From M30B80 sp965656935 (GTDB taxonomy: Bacteria > Pseudomonadota > Alphaproteobacteria > Rhodobacterales > Rhodobacteraceae): a DNA stretch of 64,000 bases. The notes under the pieces are model-generated. The model searched no databases. It was not told the DNA's origin and saw nothing but the letters and a program-made list of their open reading frames with translations. The stretch lies in contig CBFHMG010000010.1 in the NCBI GenBank assembly GCA_965656935.1, forward strand, positions 34,374 to 98,373. The letters run 5' to 3'. The position numbers and the translations under genes are program-made. Position 1 is the first letter of the stretch; every line of letters begins with the position of its first letter. Shown one piece after another: positions 1 through 9,183 of this stretch.

Positions 1-2
1 CC

Positions 3-761
3 GCCGTCGCACGCGATGAGGCTTTCGGCGCGGCAGATGAGGTCGAGAACCAGCTTGCCCAGATGGAATTCGACACTCTTCTGGCCAGCGAGCGGAATGA
101 GCGTATCTTCTCCCAGATCGAAGATGCCGTGACCCTCTCGCTCGAGCCGCTGGATGCAATGTTCCGCTCCGCAGGTCTGCCGACCGAGAGCATCATCGAA
201 CAGGTTCGCCGCGGCTATTCAGGTCAAGGTGGGCCTTTGATGCCAATCAGCATGTCCAGCAGCGGCGAAGAGCCTGACCCCGTTTCCATCCGCGCCAATG
301 AGGTGCTTGCAGGGCTTGATCATGTGAACCTCTACCGCATGGCCGCCGAAGATTTGCCCTTCACAATGCCCGTGGCCTCCAATGTGCGCTACACTTCGTC
401 CTTTGGCTATCGCCGTGACCCGATCAATGGCGGACGGCGCATGCATTCGGGCGCTGATTTCGCAGGCCCCGTGGGCACGCCGCTTTACGCAGGAGGCGAT
501 GGCACTGTGATTTTTGCGGGACGGCAGAGCGGATATGGCCTGATGGTCGAAATCCAGCACGCCTTCGGATATACCACCCGCTATGCCCATATGTCCCGAA
601 TCCGTGTAAACGATGGCCAAAGGGTCTCGCGCGGCGAGCTGATCGGTGATATGGGACGCACCGGACGGGTGACAGGGCCGCATTTACACTATGAGGTGCG
701 CCGCAACGGCACTCCAGTAAACCCTATGACCTTCATTACGGCAGGACGAAATGTTTTCTAA
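3..761 (+). CDS. M23 family metallopeptidase (LytM domain), 5'-truncated by window edge
   Basis: The frame is open from base 3 with no stop, so the true start lies before the window; the ATG at 63 is internal. The visible part begins with an alpha-helical, coiled-coil-like stretch. It then carries a LytM endopeptidase domain. Counting from that ATG, the zinc ligands appear as His128 and Asp132 (MHSGADFAG), followed by His176 (RYAHMS) and the His207-x-His209 pair (GPHLHYEV). Members of this family cut peptide cross-links in peptidoglycan in the periplasm, or regulate amidases. The gene overlaps the downstream bactofilin by 11 bases. Linked M23 peptidase and bactofilin genes occur in cell-shape systems, for example the Csd/CcmA proteins of Helicobacter. 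Family is secure; whether the enzyme is anchored in the membrane cannot be seen because the N terminus is missing. Confidence 0.9.
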   Translation, partial: AVARDEAFGAADEVENQLAQMEFDTLLASERNERIFSQIEDAVTLSLEPLDAMFRSAGLPTESIIEQVRRGYSGQGGPLMPISMSSSGEEPDPVSIRANEVLAGLDHVNLYRMAAEDLPFTMPVASNVRYTSSFGYRRDPINGGRRMHSGADFAGPVGTPLYAGGDGTVIFAGRQSGYGLMVEIQHAFGYTTRYAHMSRIRVNDGQRVSRGELIGDMGRTGRVTGPHLHYEVRRNGTPVNPMTFITAGRNVF

Positions 762-1284
762 ATCAAAAATCAACGAACCTGGTCCCAAGCAGACCGATAG
801 CGTCAGCAAACCGACTGCTCCCGTAGCGCCTCCAAGCGCCAGCAGCGACCGCGCGGCAGCCTCGCCAACAAATATCGCGCCCAAGCCCAAGCCCCCCGCT
901 TCGGTTCTGGCGCAAGACCTGACCATTGTCGGCAATCTGCGCACAACTGGCGATATCCAGATTGAAGGCACCGTAAAGGGCGATATCCACGCGCATCTGC
1001 TGACCGTAGGTGAAACCGCTGTAATCGAAGGCGAAGTGGTTGCAGATGATGTTGTCGTCACTGGCCGCGTTGTCGGACGTGTTCGCGGCCTGAAGGTCCG
1101 CCTGACCTCTTCGGCGCGTGTTGAGGGTGATATCATCCACAAGACCATCGCAATTGAATCGGGTGCGCATTTTGAGGGCTCGGTCCAGCGTCAGGAAGAC
1201 CCGCTTTCAACTGGCAAAGCGGCAAGCCCTGCGCCCGCAGCCAAGAAAGCCGAAGACAAGCCTGCCGCAAGCAGCAAGAGCTAA
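751..1284 (+). CDS. Bactofilin (polymer-forming cytoskeletal protein)
   Basis: 177 residues. A disordered Pro/Ala/Ser-rich N terminus (about residues 1-50) precedes a beta-helical bactofilin core (about 55-150) with repeating short Gly- and Val-rich strands such as IEGTVKGDIHA and VEGDIIHKT. A Lys/Ala-rich tail follows. Bactofilins self-assemble without nucleotide into membrane-associated filaments that position cell-wall enzymes. The start codon lies inside the end of the M23 peptidase gene, so the two are translationally coupled. The short N-terminal segment MFSKSKINEPG fits the membrane-targeting peptide known in other bactofilins, but that role is inferred. Confidence 0.9.
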   Translation: MFSKSKINEPGPKQTDSVSKPTAPVAPPSASSDRAAASPTNIAPKPKPPASVLAQDLTIVGNLRTTGDIQIEGTVKGDIHAHLLTVGETAVIEGEVVADDVVVTGRVVGRVRGLKVRLTSSARVEGDIIHKTIAIESGAHFEGSVQRQEDPLSTGKAASPAPAAKKAEDKPAASSKS

Positions 1285-1308
1285 GCTTCCCAAAAGATTT
1301 TCGAAAAG

Positions 1309-1335
1309 GGCCGGAGCATGTCTCCGGCCTTTTTT
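1309..1335. terminator. Rho-independent terminator, probably bidirectional
   Basis: A perfect 8-bp stem GGCCGGAG/CTCCGGCC with loop CATGT is followed by six T on the + strand. On the opposite side it is preceded by CGAAAAG, giving a shorter U tract for the leftward amidase gene, whose stop codon overlaps the T run. It separates the convergent bactofilin and amidase genes. Confidence 0.85.
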
Positions 1336-2722
1336 ATGTGGCCAGAGCAGGCGGGCGGTTTTGCGGCCATTGCGTGGCGGCGTGATAGGCCCGCCCCATC
1401 GCAAGCACCCGCTCATCCGCCCCGTGCCGCCCGATCAACTGCACCCCTGCCGGCAAGCCGTTCTTGCCAAAGCCTGCAGGCAGGTTCAGCACGGGCGCAC
1501 CAATCAAACTGGCAGGCACCACGACCTCCATCCAGCGATGATAGCTGTCCATCGTCACGCCCCCGATCTCCTCGGGCCATGCCCATTCGACAGGGAAGGG
1601 CCAGATCTGGGTCGAGGGCAGAACCAGCGCATCAAAGCGCGTCATCAGATCACGGAAGCAGGCCAGCCAATCCAGACGCATCTGCGCCGCGCGGTCCAGC
1701 TGCTCGCCCGTCAGCGCAAAGCCATGGCGGATCTCCCATTGGGCCTGCGCATTGAGCTGCGCCCTCTCGCCCTCATCGCGCCAATGCATCCCAAGGCTCA
1801 TCGCCACCGCAAAAGATCGCAGCCGCGTCCAGCTCTCCCAGAGCATCGTGGCCGAAACAGGCGGGGCCACAGGCTCGACCTGCCAGCCAAGCGCCTCCAT
1901 CTGTGCAAGCGCCGCGAGGGACTGCGCAAGAATGCCCTCCTCCATCGCATAGGCACCGCCCCAATCCCCAAGCCAGCCGATCCGAAAGGGTGCAGGCCGC
2001 GCCGCGTTCTCGCTCGGCACAAAACGCCCCTCCGACATCGTGGCCAGCAGCGCCTCCAAATCCGCAACGCTGCGCGCCATCGGCCCCAAGCTGGAGAGCT
2101 TGTGCTGCAAAACGCTATCGCCCGCCTCGCCCGCCACCAGACCGACACTGGGCCTGAACCCATAGACATTATTCCAAGCAGCAGGGTTGCGCAGACTGCC
2201 CATCATATCCGATCCATCGGCCACACATACCATCCGCGCCGCCAATGCCGCCCCTGCCCCGCCTGAGCTTCCGCCCGCCGTGCGGCTCGGCTCATAAGGG
2301 CCGCGCGTTGCACCAAACACGGTATTGGTGGAATGCGAGCCCAAGCCGTAAGCGGGCACATTGGTCTTGCCGATCACAATCGCACCCGCCGCCTTCAGCG
2401 CGCGCACAATCCCGTCATCAGCCACAGGAATGAAATCCGCCAATAAGGGCGAGCCCGAGGTCGAGCGCAGCCCTTTGACCGAAACCAGATCCTTCACCGC
2501 AATCGGAATACCATGCAGCCAGCCCTGCGGCGGCATCGCCTCGGCCAATCGCGCCTCGCCCATCAGGGCTTCACGATCCCGCAGCGACACAATCGCATTG
2601 AGTGCAGGGTTCAGCGCATCAATCCGCGCCAAACTCTCGCGCATCACCTCAACGGGCGAGACCTCGCGCGCGGCAATCGCGCCTGAAAGCTCCAGCGCAT
2701 CCAAATCCAGAAGATCACTCAT
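1334..2722 (-). CDS. Amidase (amidase signature family)
   Basis: 462 residues from the ATG at 2722, chosen because the MSDLLDLDALELSG beginning matches the family and an AAAGGG-type ribosome site precedes it. The open frame continues upstream to 2821 but that part overlaps prfB. The Ser-cisSer-Lys machinery is visible: Lys77 in IAVKDLV, the GGSSGG stretch near residue 151-156, and the nucleophile region GSDMMGSLRNP near residue 171-180. The usual GSDTGGS is altered to GSDMMGS. Such enzymes hydrolyse amides in the cytoplasm; this could be a generic amidase or a GatA-like paralogue, but it stands alone without gatB or gatC. Substrate unknown. Confidence 0.85.
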   Translation of the reverse strand: MSDLLDLDALELSGAIAAREVSPVEVMRESLARIDALNPALNAIVSLRDREALMGEARLAEAMPPQGWLHGIPIAVKDLVSVKGLRSTSGSPLLADFIPVADDGIVRALKAAGAIVIGKTNVPAYGLGSHSTNTVFGATRGPYEPSRTAGGSSGGAGAALAARMVCVADGSDMMGSLRNPAAWNNVYGFRPSVGLVAGEAGDSVLQHKLSSLGPMARSVADLEALLATMSEGRFVPSENAARPAPFRIGWLGDWGGAYAMEEGILAQSLAALAQMEALGWQVEPVAPPVSATMLWESWTRLRSFAVAMSLGMHWRDEGERAQLNAQAQWEIRHGFALTGEQLDRAAQMRLDWLACFRDLMTRFDALVLPSTQIWPFPVEWAWPEEIGGVTMDSYHRWMEVVVPASLIGAPVLNLPAGFGKNGLPAGVQLIGRHGADERVLAMGRAYHAATQWPQNRPPALAT

Positions 2723-2737
2723 GCGCGGCCCTTTCGG

Positions 2738-2760
2738 CTTCATCTTTCCAAAAATACGAT
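2738..2760. repeat. Dispersed intergenic motif, copy 1
   Basis: The + strand reads CTTCATCTTTCCAAAAATAC here, in the gap before the leftward amidase gene. Near-identical copies lie at 14481 and 19761 in the same orientation, all in intergenic DNA between leftward genes. Confidence 0.7.
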
Positions 2761-2777
2761 TGTCGACAGGCCCGATC

Positions 2778-3905
2778 TTAGTCCTCGGACTGCGCCTCTG
2801 CGCGGCTCTTGCCTGCCACATCCATCGCCAAGGTCGCGGCCATCAACCCGTCCAGATCACCATCCAGCACCCCTTGGGTATCAGAGGTTTCAAAGCTGGT
2901 GCGCAAATCCTTGACCATTTGATAGGGCTGCAAAACATAAGACCGGATCTGGCTGCCCCAGCCCGCATCACCCTTGGCTTCATGGGCGGCATTGATCGCC
3001 TCGTTCCGGCGGTCCAATTCCATCTGATAGAGGCGCGATTTCAACGCTTTCATCGCAATATCGCGGTTCTGGTGCTGGGATTTCTCGGAACTGGTCACCA
3101 CGATCCCCGTGGGCATATGCGTGATCCGCACCGCAGAATCCGTGGTGTTCACATGCTGACCACCCGCACCCGAAGACCGATAGGTATCAATCCGGATTTC
3201 ACTGGGGTTCACTTCGATCTCGATATTGTCATCCACCACGGGATAGACCCAGACCGAGGAAAAAGACGTATGCCGCCGCGCCGATCCATCATAGGGGCTG
3301 ATCCGCACCAGACGATGCACACCCGATTCCGATTTCATCCAGCCATAGGCATTATGGCCCGAGATCTTGTAAACGGCCGATTTGATGCCCGCCTCTTCGC
3401 CATAGCTGACCGATTGCAGCTCGACATCATAGCCCTTTTTCTCGGCCCATCTGACATACATCCGCGCCAGCATCGAGGCCCAGTCACAGCTCTCGGTGCC
3501 GCCCGCGCCCGAATTAACCTCAAGGAAGGTGTCATTGGCATCCGCCTCGCCATCCAGAAGCGCTTCCAATTCCTTGGCAGCCGCCGAGACAACCAGCTTG
3601 GCAATCGTGGCCTCGGCTTCGGCCACGATATCCTGATCGCCCTCTTCCTCGCCCATTTCCATCAAGCCGATACTGTCTTCCAGCTCGCTCTCGATGCCTT
3701 CATAGGTGCCGATCTTGTCGAGCAAAATCTGGCGATCGCGCATCAGCTTTTGCGCTTTTTCCTGATCATTCCACAGATCGGGGTCTTCGACACGGGCGTT
3801 GAATTCCTCAAGCCTGTGGCGCGCCGAACCGAGATCCATACGCTGGCCAAGCAGGTCCAGAGATTTCCGGATTTTTTCGATCTGAGCTTGAGTTTCGGCC
3901 CGCAT
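2778..3905 (-). CDS. prfB: Peptide chain release factor 2
   Basis: 375 residues, full length for RF2. It recognises UGA and UAA stop codons on the ribosome and triggers peptide release. The catalytic GGQ is at residues 248-250 (SGAGGQHVN). The codon-recognition tripeptide is SPY at 203-205, where Escherichia coli has SPF. The frame is continuous from the N terminus, so the programmed +1 frameshift that controls prfB in many bacteria is absent here. The gene lies just upstream of the amidase on the same strand and downstream of mrcA. Confidence 0.96.
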   Translation of the reverse strand: MRAETQAQIEKIRKSLDLLGQRMDLGSARHRLEEFNARVEDPDLWNDQEKAQKLMRDRQILLDKIGTYEGIESELEDSIGLMEMGEEEGDQDIVAEAEATIAKLVVSAAAKELEALLDGEADANDTFLEVNSGAGGTESCDWASMLARMYVRWAEKKGYDVELQSVSYGEEAGIKSAVYKISGHNAYGWMKSESGVHRLVRISPYDGSARRHTSFSSVWVYPVVDDNIEIEVNPSEIRIDTYRSSGAGGQHVNTTDSAVRITHMPTGIVVTSSEKSQHQNRDIAMKALKSRLYQMELDRRNEAINAAHEAKGDAGWGSQIRSYVLQPYQMVKDLRTSFETSDTQGVLDGDLDGLMAATLAMDVAGKSRAEAQSED

Positions 3906-3963
3906 ACCCGTCCATACCCGCTTTCTGGTGAAATTGATTTCAGAGTGATCTAGACCAGCGCCC

Positions 3964-3987
3964 GCCTGCCCGCAAGTCGGGGCAGGC
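3964..3987. other. GC-rich hairpin between mrcA and prfB
   Basis: The inverted repeat GCCTGCCC/GGGCAGGC has an 8-base loop and lies just after the mrcA stop on the minus strand. There is no U tract, so it is either a Rho-dependent or processing element or an mRNA-stabilising hairpin. Confidence 0.5.
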
Positions 3988-3998
3988 AGATCAACGCG

Positions 3999-6593
3999 CT
4001 AGTACAGCCCGCCCGCAGACAAGGTGCCAAAGCCCGTTGCCGTGGGCACCCGCGCATCCTCACCCGTCGAAGTGGTCACGGTCGCACCATCACTCACAGG
4101 CGTGCCATCCTCGCTATCGGTCTCACCCCGCCCGAAAATCGGCAGGTTCGATCCCATCGCAAAGCCGCCATCGACAACCGCCAGCATCCCGAAAATCGGC
4201 TCTTCTCCATCCCTGAAATACTCAGCCACGACATGCTCGCCACGCGCATCATCAGGCAGGCGCTGGCCCGAGAAGCGGTCGATATTATAAAACCGTCCAC
4301 CAGGTGGCACACGGAAATCGCCTGCGCCATATTCGGCAATCGCTTCTTGCATGAATTCGTTGAAAACAGGGCCACACATGCCCCCGCCCGAGGCCCCGCG
4401 CCCCAAGGGCCGTGGCTGGTCAAACCCGATATAGCAGCCTGCCACGATGGTCGAGGAAAAGCCCACGAACCAGACATCGCGCGCATCATTGGTGGTGCCT
4501 GTTTTGCCCGCAATCGGCACTGGCAAATTCACCGTGCGCGCGGCGGTGCCGCGATCAACCACACCGCGCATCATCGAGGTGAGCTGATAAGCGGTGATCG
4601 CATCCATCACGCGTTCGCGGTTCGACACGATCCGCGGCGCAAGTCCGGGTTCCAGCGCGGCCAGTTCGCAATCGGGGCAAAGCCGCTGGTCATGGCGATA
4701 AACCGTGCGGCCAAAGCGGTCCTGCACGCGGTCCACCAAGGTGGGCTCCACCCGCTCACCGCCATTGGCAAACATCGCATAGGCCGCCACCATGCGGAAC
4801 AAGGTCGTCTCTTGCGAGCCAAGCGAATTGGCCAAGAACGGATCCATATTGTCATAAACGCCAAATCGTTCGGCATAGCGGGCCACAGTCTCCATCCCGA
4901 CATCTTGCGCCAGACGCACTGTCATCAGGTTCCGCGACAACTCGATCCCTGTGCGCAGCGGCGAAGGCCCGTAGAACCGGTTCGAGGCATTGGTCGGACG
5001 CCAGATCCCCGCCCCCGTCTCAACAGCAATCGGCGCGTCGATTACGATGGTATTGGGGCTATAGCCACTGTCCAAAGCGGCGGCGAAGACGAAAGGCTTG
5101 AAGCTCGATCCGGGTTGGCGCGTGGCCTGTGTGGCGCGGTTGAACACCGAATGCTGATAGGAGAAGCCGCCCTGCATCGCCAGCACGCGGCCCGTATTCA
5201 CATCCATCGCCATGAAACCGCCCTGCACTTCAGGGATCTGGCGCAGGGTCCAGCGGATAAAGCTGCCATCGCTATCACTGGTCATCGCACGCACATGAAC
5301 GACATCACCAACCGAGAGAAGATCACCCGCCACCCGCGCGGTTGAGCCAAGCGTGCCATCTTCCCGTCTGGGGCGCGCCCAAGTCACATCATTGGCGGGG
5401 ATGAAATGGCCATCCTCATCTTCAACGACATCCTCAATACCGATCCGCGCGCTGCTGTCCCCTACCGACAGAACCACCGCCGCATGCCAGCCATCGACAT
5501 CGCGCGGAATATCCGCATCCGAAAGCAATTCCCGCCAGCCCGCCTCATCGGCCTCAGCCAGAAGGGCTGGATCAATACGGTCCGAGGCCCCATGCCAGAC
5601 ACCTTGCGAGCGGTCATAGCTTTCCAAAGCGCGGCGGAAGGCGCGCTCGGCCACCTCTTGCAGGTTTTCATCCATGGTCGCGCGCACGGAATAGCCGCCC
5701 GAGAAAAACTCATCCGTGCCGAAATCACCCGAAAGCTGACGGCGGATCTGGTCCGTGAAGTAATTGCGCGGCGGCAGGGAATTGCGGAACGGCTCGATAT
5801 GGCCGCCCTGCACGGTTTCAAGCGACGTGCCTTGCGCACGCTCCATCTCGTCGCGGCTGATATAGCCATTCTCGAACATCTCGCGCAGCACGTAATTGCG
5901 GCGGCTGATCGCGCGTTCATAATCGCGCACAGGGTGGAAATTCGACGGGGCCTGCGGCAGCGCGGCCAGATAAGCGGCCTGCTCGACGCTCAAACTGGAG
6001 AGCGGCGCGTTGAAATAGGTCTGGGCGGCTGCGGCCACCCCATAGGAATTCTGGCCCAGAAAAATCTCGTTGAGATAGAGCTCCAGAATGCGTTCCTTGC
6101 TCAGCGTTTCCTCGATGCGGGCGGCAAGGATGATTTCCTGCACCTTCCGCTCGATCGTGCGCGACCCATCGAGAAGGAAGTTCTTCATCACCTGCTGCGT
6201 GATGGTCGAGGCCCCGCGCACATCGCGCCCGCGCGAGCGCACGGCCTCGACGAAAGCGGCGGCAATCGCACGCGGGTCATAACCGCCATGCTCAAAGAAA
6301 TTGCGATCCTCAGCCGAGACAAAGGCATGCGCGATCATATCGGGGATGTCTTCGGCAGGCACGAACAGACGGCGCTCCTGCGCAAACTCATCCACGATCT
6401 CGCCTTCGCGGCTATAGATTCGGCTGATCGTCGGCGGGGTGTATTGCGCCAAGGTCTGGTGATCGGGCAGATCGCGGGCATACATCCACAAAATGCCGCC
6501 AATGGTGAGGGCAGCAAAGAACATGGCCAGCGTGATCCATGAAAAGATCGCGCCAAACACGCCGAGAATGAAACGGATGATCAAGCCCATCAA
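3999..6593 (-). CDS. mrcA: Penicillin-binding protein 1A, bifunctional transglycosylase/transpeptidase
   Basis: 864 residues, normal for class A PBPs. One N-terminal membrane anchor (about residues 5-37) leads into a GT51 glycosyltransferase domain with catalytic Glu95 in SAEDRNFFEHGG and the STITQQVMKN and KERILELYLNEIFLGQ motifs. An OB-like insert precedes the transpeptidase domain, which shows the SxxK motif in QPGSSFKPF and the KTG motif in AGKTGTTNDARD. It polymerises and cross-links peptidoglycan in the periplasm. A second ATG three bases in (6590) could also start it. The next gene upstream is the wall hydrolase amiC, same direction. Confidence 0.95.
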   Translation of the reverse strand: MMGLIIRFILGVFGAIFSWITLAMFFAALTIGGILWMYARDLPDHQTLAQYTPPTISRIYSREGEIVDEFAQERRLFVPAEDIPDMIAHAFVSAEDRNFFEHGGYDPRAIAAAFVEAVRSRGRDVRGASTITQQVMKNFLLDGSRTIERKVQEIILAARIEETLSKERILELYLNEIFLGQNSYGVAAAAQTYFNAPLSSLSVEQAAYLAALPQAPSNFHPVRDYERAISRRNYVLREMFENGYISRDEMERAQGTSLETVQGGHIEPFRNSLPPRNYFTDQIRRQLSGDFGTDEFFSGGYSVRATMDENLQEVAERAFRRALESYDRSQGVWHGASDRIDPALLAEADEAGWRELLSDADIPRDVDGWHAAVVLSVGDSSARIGIEDVVEDEDGHFIPANDVTWARPRREDGTLGSTARVAGDLLSVGDVVHVRAMTSDSDGSFIRWTLRQIPEVQGGFMAMDVNTGRVLAMQGGFSYQHSVFNRATQATRQPGSSFKPFVFAAALDSGYSPNTIVIDAPIAVETGAGIWRPTNASNRFYGPSPLRTGIELSRNLMTVRLAQDVGMETVARYAERFGVYDNMDPFLANSLGSQETTLFRMVAAYAMFANGGERVEPTLVDRVQDRFGRTVYRHDQRLCPDCELAALEPGLAPRIVSNRERVMDAITAYQLTSMMRGVVDRGTAARTVNLPVPIAGKTGTTNDARDVWFVGFSSTIVAGCYIGFDQPRPLGRGASGGGMCGPVFNEFMQEAIAEYGAGDFRVPPGGRFYNIDRFSGQRLPDDARGEHVVAEYFRDGEEPIFGMLAVVDGGFAMGSNLPIFGRGETDSEDGTPVSDGATVTTSTGEDARVPTATGFGTLSAGGLY

Positions 6594-6697
6594 GAAGTCC
6601 TAGCCTCAATAACTCCGCGCTTATAGGCGCATAGATTGGTGGGGTCAAAAGCAATGGGCTGGATTTCGCCGGATTGTGAACGCGTCCCCCGGCGCGT

Positions 6698-7921
6698 CTA
6701 TTGGCGCAGCAAAACCGCCTGCATGGCATCGGCGCGGGCCCAATCCATCAAGGCCTGCACCAAGCCCCCCTGAATGCGCGCGCGCCATTCGGCATTAAGA
6801 ATATTCCCCAAATCGCCCTCATCTGACATATAGCCGATTTCAAGCAAAACCGAGGGGATATCGGCTGCACTAAGCACCGTGAACCCTGCCTCAAGCCGCG
6901 GGCGGCTATGCAAAGCGCCTTGCGCCGAGGCGATCCCCTCCACCAAAGCATCGGCCAGCATATCCGAGCGTGGATCGGTCTCCAGCCGTGCCAGATCCAG
7001 CAACACATTGGTCACCTCGTCATCCGAGCCTGCCAGATCCACCCCTGCCAGAATATCGGCGCGGTCATGATGTTCGGCCAAGGCGGCCGAGGCCTCATCC
7101 GTTGCGGTTGCGGATAGCGTATAGACGGTGGCCCCCGAGGCATTGCCTTCGGCCAACGCATCGGCATGGATCGAGAGGAAGGCCTGCGCGCCCGCCGCGC
7201 GCGCCATGGTCACGCGGGTGGGCAAGGGCACGAAAATATCGGCGTCACGCGTCAGGATCACCTCGAACATGCCCGTGCGCAACAAGGCCTCGCGCAACTC
7301 GCGGGCGAACACCAGAACCAGATCGGATTCGTCATACCCGCCTCTTTGCGCACCGGGATCGACGCCGCCATGGCCGGGGTCCAACACGATCACCAGCCGC
7401 TCATTGACCTGCTCACGCGGGCGGGCGGGCGCATCGGCTAAGGGCACCACGGGCACGGACAGGCCTACGGGCGGGCGGGCTTGGGCGGCGAAGGCCTCAA
7501 GGCTTGTGGGCGAGAGCAGCAACTCGATCACCGCCTCTCCTGTCTCGGGGTCGGTTTGCATCGCGGCGCTTTCGACCGCCATGGGGGTTGCAAGCTCCAG
7601 CACCATCCGCGACCAGCCCTGATCAGGCGCGCTGCCCGTCGAGACCCGCGCCACAGCGCGCGATTGGTTGAACGCAGCTGGCAGGGCGTCCCATGTGACT
7701 TCGCGGAAATCCAGCACAACGCGGGCGGAATCGCTGACGGTAAAGACGCGGAAGGGCACGGCTTGGCTGAGTGCAAGGCGCATCTGGGCCCGATCAGAAC
7801 TGGCATTTTGCAGCGCGCTATCTTCTGCATTTACCCGTGCAAGCGCGCGAAACTCCTGCGCGCCCAAAGGGTGCACAGCAAGCGCCAGCCAGAAGAGGGT
7901 TGCATATACTGCTCGGATCAT
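6698..7921 (-). CDS. amiC: N-acetylmuramoyl-L-alanine amidase (AMIN plus Amidase_3)
   Basis: 407 residues. A signal peptide (MIRAVYATLFWLALAVHPLGA, cleavage near residue 21) precedes an AMIN-like domain (about 25-135) that targets septal peptidoglycan. A zinc amidase domain follows from about residue 175: LDPGHGGVDPGA (first His), ESDLVL (Glu), LSIHADA (second His) and LLEIGYMSDEGD (catalytic Glu). It cleaves the amide bond between MurNAc and the stem peptide during daughter-cell separation. It lies about 100 bases upstream of mrcA in the same direction, so the two wall genes are probably co-transcribed. Confidence 0.93.
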   Translation of the reverse strand: MIRAVYATLFWLALAVHPLGAQEFRALARVNAEDSALQNASSDRAQMRLALSQAVPFRVFTVSDSARVVLDFREVTWDALPAAFNQSRAVARVSTGSAPDQGWSRMVLELATPMAVESAAMQTDPETGEAVIELLLSPTSLEAFAAQARPPVGLSVPVVPLADAPARPREQVNERLVIVLDPGHGGVDPGAQRGGYDESDLVLVFARELREALLRTGMFEVILTRDADIFVPLPTRVTMARAAGAQAFLSIHADALAEGNASGATVYTLSATATDEASAALAEHHDRADILAGVDLAGSDDEVTNVLLDLARLETDPRSDMLADALVEGIASAQGALHSRPRLEAGFTVLSAADIPSVLLEIGYMSDEGDLGNILNAEWRARIQGGLVQALMDWARADAMQAVLLRQ

Positions 7922-7981
7922 CGGTCTTTCGCCGAATTCATTTGCATCATGGTAGCAAAACCTGAGCGGTGCAGAAAGGCT

Positions 7982-9130
7982 TTAGCCGCGCATGGCCATA
8001 AAACTTTTCAACCGCGCAACGCCTTCCTCGATATCGGCCACCCCGCGCGCATAGGAAAACCGCAGGGTTTGGGCGCCGCGAATAGGGTCGAAATCAAGGC
8101 CAGGCGTGACAGCAACACCAGCCTTTTCAAGTATTTCCGCGCAAAAGCTCAAGCTGTCATTGGTGAAATCCGACGCATCCGCATAGACATAAAACGCCCC
8201 ATCGGCTGGGGCGACTTTGTCAAACCCTGCCTCGGCCAGCCCTTTGAGCAATATCTCACGGGTCTGGGTATAGGTTTCACGATGCCCGTCCAATTCCGCG
8301 CGCCCCTCAGGCGAAAGCGCGCCCAAAGCGGCCACTTGGGCGGCATGGGGCGGGCAGATGAACATGTTTTGCGCAAGCCTCTCGACCAGCCGCACATGAT
8401 CTTGCGGCACCACAAGCCAGCCAAGCCGCCACCCTGTCATGGAGAAATATTTGGAGAAGGAATTCACCACGTAGACCTCATCCGTGACCTCCAAGGCCGA
8501 AACCGCAGGCCCCTCATATTGCAGCCCATGATAAATCTCGTCTGAGATTAACGAGATATCATGCGCGCGGCAGGCTTGCGACAGGTCGCTCAATGCGGGC
8601 TTATCCAGCATGGTCCCCGTGGGGTTGGCGGGGCTGGCCACAATCAGGCCCGACAGATCGGGGGTCAGATGGGCAGGTGCAGGCTGAAAGCGTGTATCGG
8701 CATGGGTCTGGATGCCCACGGCTTCAAGGCTCATGGCTTTGAGGATTTGGCGATAGGACGGGTAGCACGGCTCGCCCAAGGCGATCTTCTCGCCTGCATC
8801 AAATAGGGCTGAGAACGCCAGAATGAAGGCACCCGAGGCCCCCGCCGTGACCACGACGCGGGCGGGATCAAGATCAAGCCCGTACCATTCATCATAAAGC
8901 GCTGCGATGCCTGCGCGCAGATCGGGGCGGCCAAGCGCCACGGTATAGCCAAGGGGGCCTGCCTCCATCTCGGCGGCCAGACGCTGGCGAGCGGCTTTGG
9001 GCGCACCTGTTGCGGGCTGGCCCACTTCCATATGGATAATATGGCGGCCCGCCTCCTCGGCGGCGCGGGCCTGCTCCATCACATCCATCACGATAAAGGG
9101 ATCGACCTCGGCGCGGGTTGAAGTTCGCAT
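7982..9130 (-). CDS. Pyridoxal phosphate-dependent aminotransferase, class I/II
   Basis: 382 residues, typical of the aspartate aminotransferase fold type I. Visible motifs are ANPTGTML (substrate/PLP loop), SDEIYHGLQYEG (PLP-ring Asp and Tyr) and NSFSKYFSMTGWRLGW with the Schiff-base Lys. The start at 9130 is divergent from the M48 protease gene, separated by about 50 bases that must hold both promoters. The amino-acid specificity cannot be read from sequence; the closest type is the general aromatic/aspartate-like aminotransferase. Confidence 0.9.
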   Translation of the reverse strand: MRTSTRAEVDPFIVMDVMEQARAAEEAGRHIIHMEVGQPATGAPKAARQRLAAEMEAGPLGYTVALGRPDLRAGIAALYDEWYGLDLDPARVVVTAGASGAFILAFSALFDAGEKIALGEPCYPSYRQILKAMSLEAVGIQTHADTRFQPAPAHLTPDLSGLIVASPANPTGTMLDKPALSDLSQACRAHDISLISDEIYHGLQYEGPAVSALEVTDEVYVVNSFSKYFSMTGWRLGWLVVPQDHVRLVERLAQNMFICPPHAAQVAALGALSPEGRAELDGHRETYTQTREILLKGLAEAGFDKVAPADGAFYVYADASDFTNDSLSFCAEILEKAGVAVTPGLDFDPIRGAQTLRFSYARGVADIEEGVARLKSFMAMRG

Positions 9131-9183
9131 CCGTTCCTCCGTAAGCTATACCACGCTTGAAGCAGCCAATACCGGAGAGGTCA

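Noticed and set aside
1118..2266. Long + strand frame opposite the amidase gene
   Set aside because: Arg/His/Pro-rich shadow of the GC-rich amidase on the minus strand; no family features.
2361..3953. 530-residue + strand frame opposite prfB and the amidase gene
   Set aside because: It mirrors the codon pattern of two well-supported minus-strand genes and has no recognisable domain or ribosome site.
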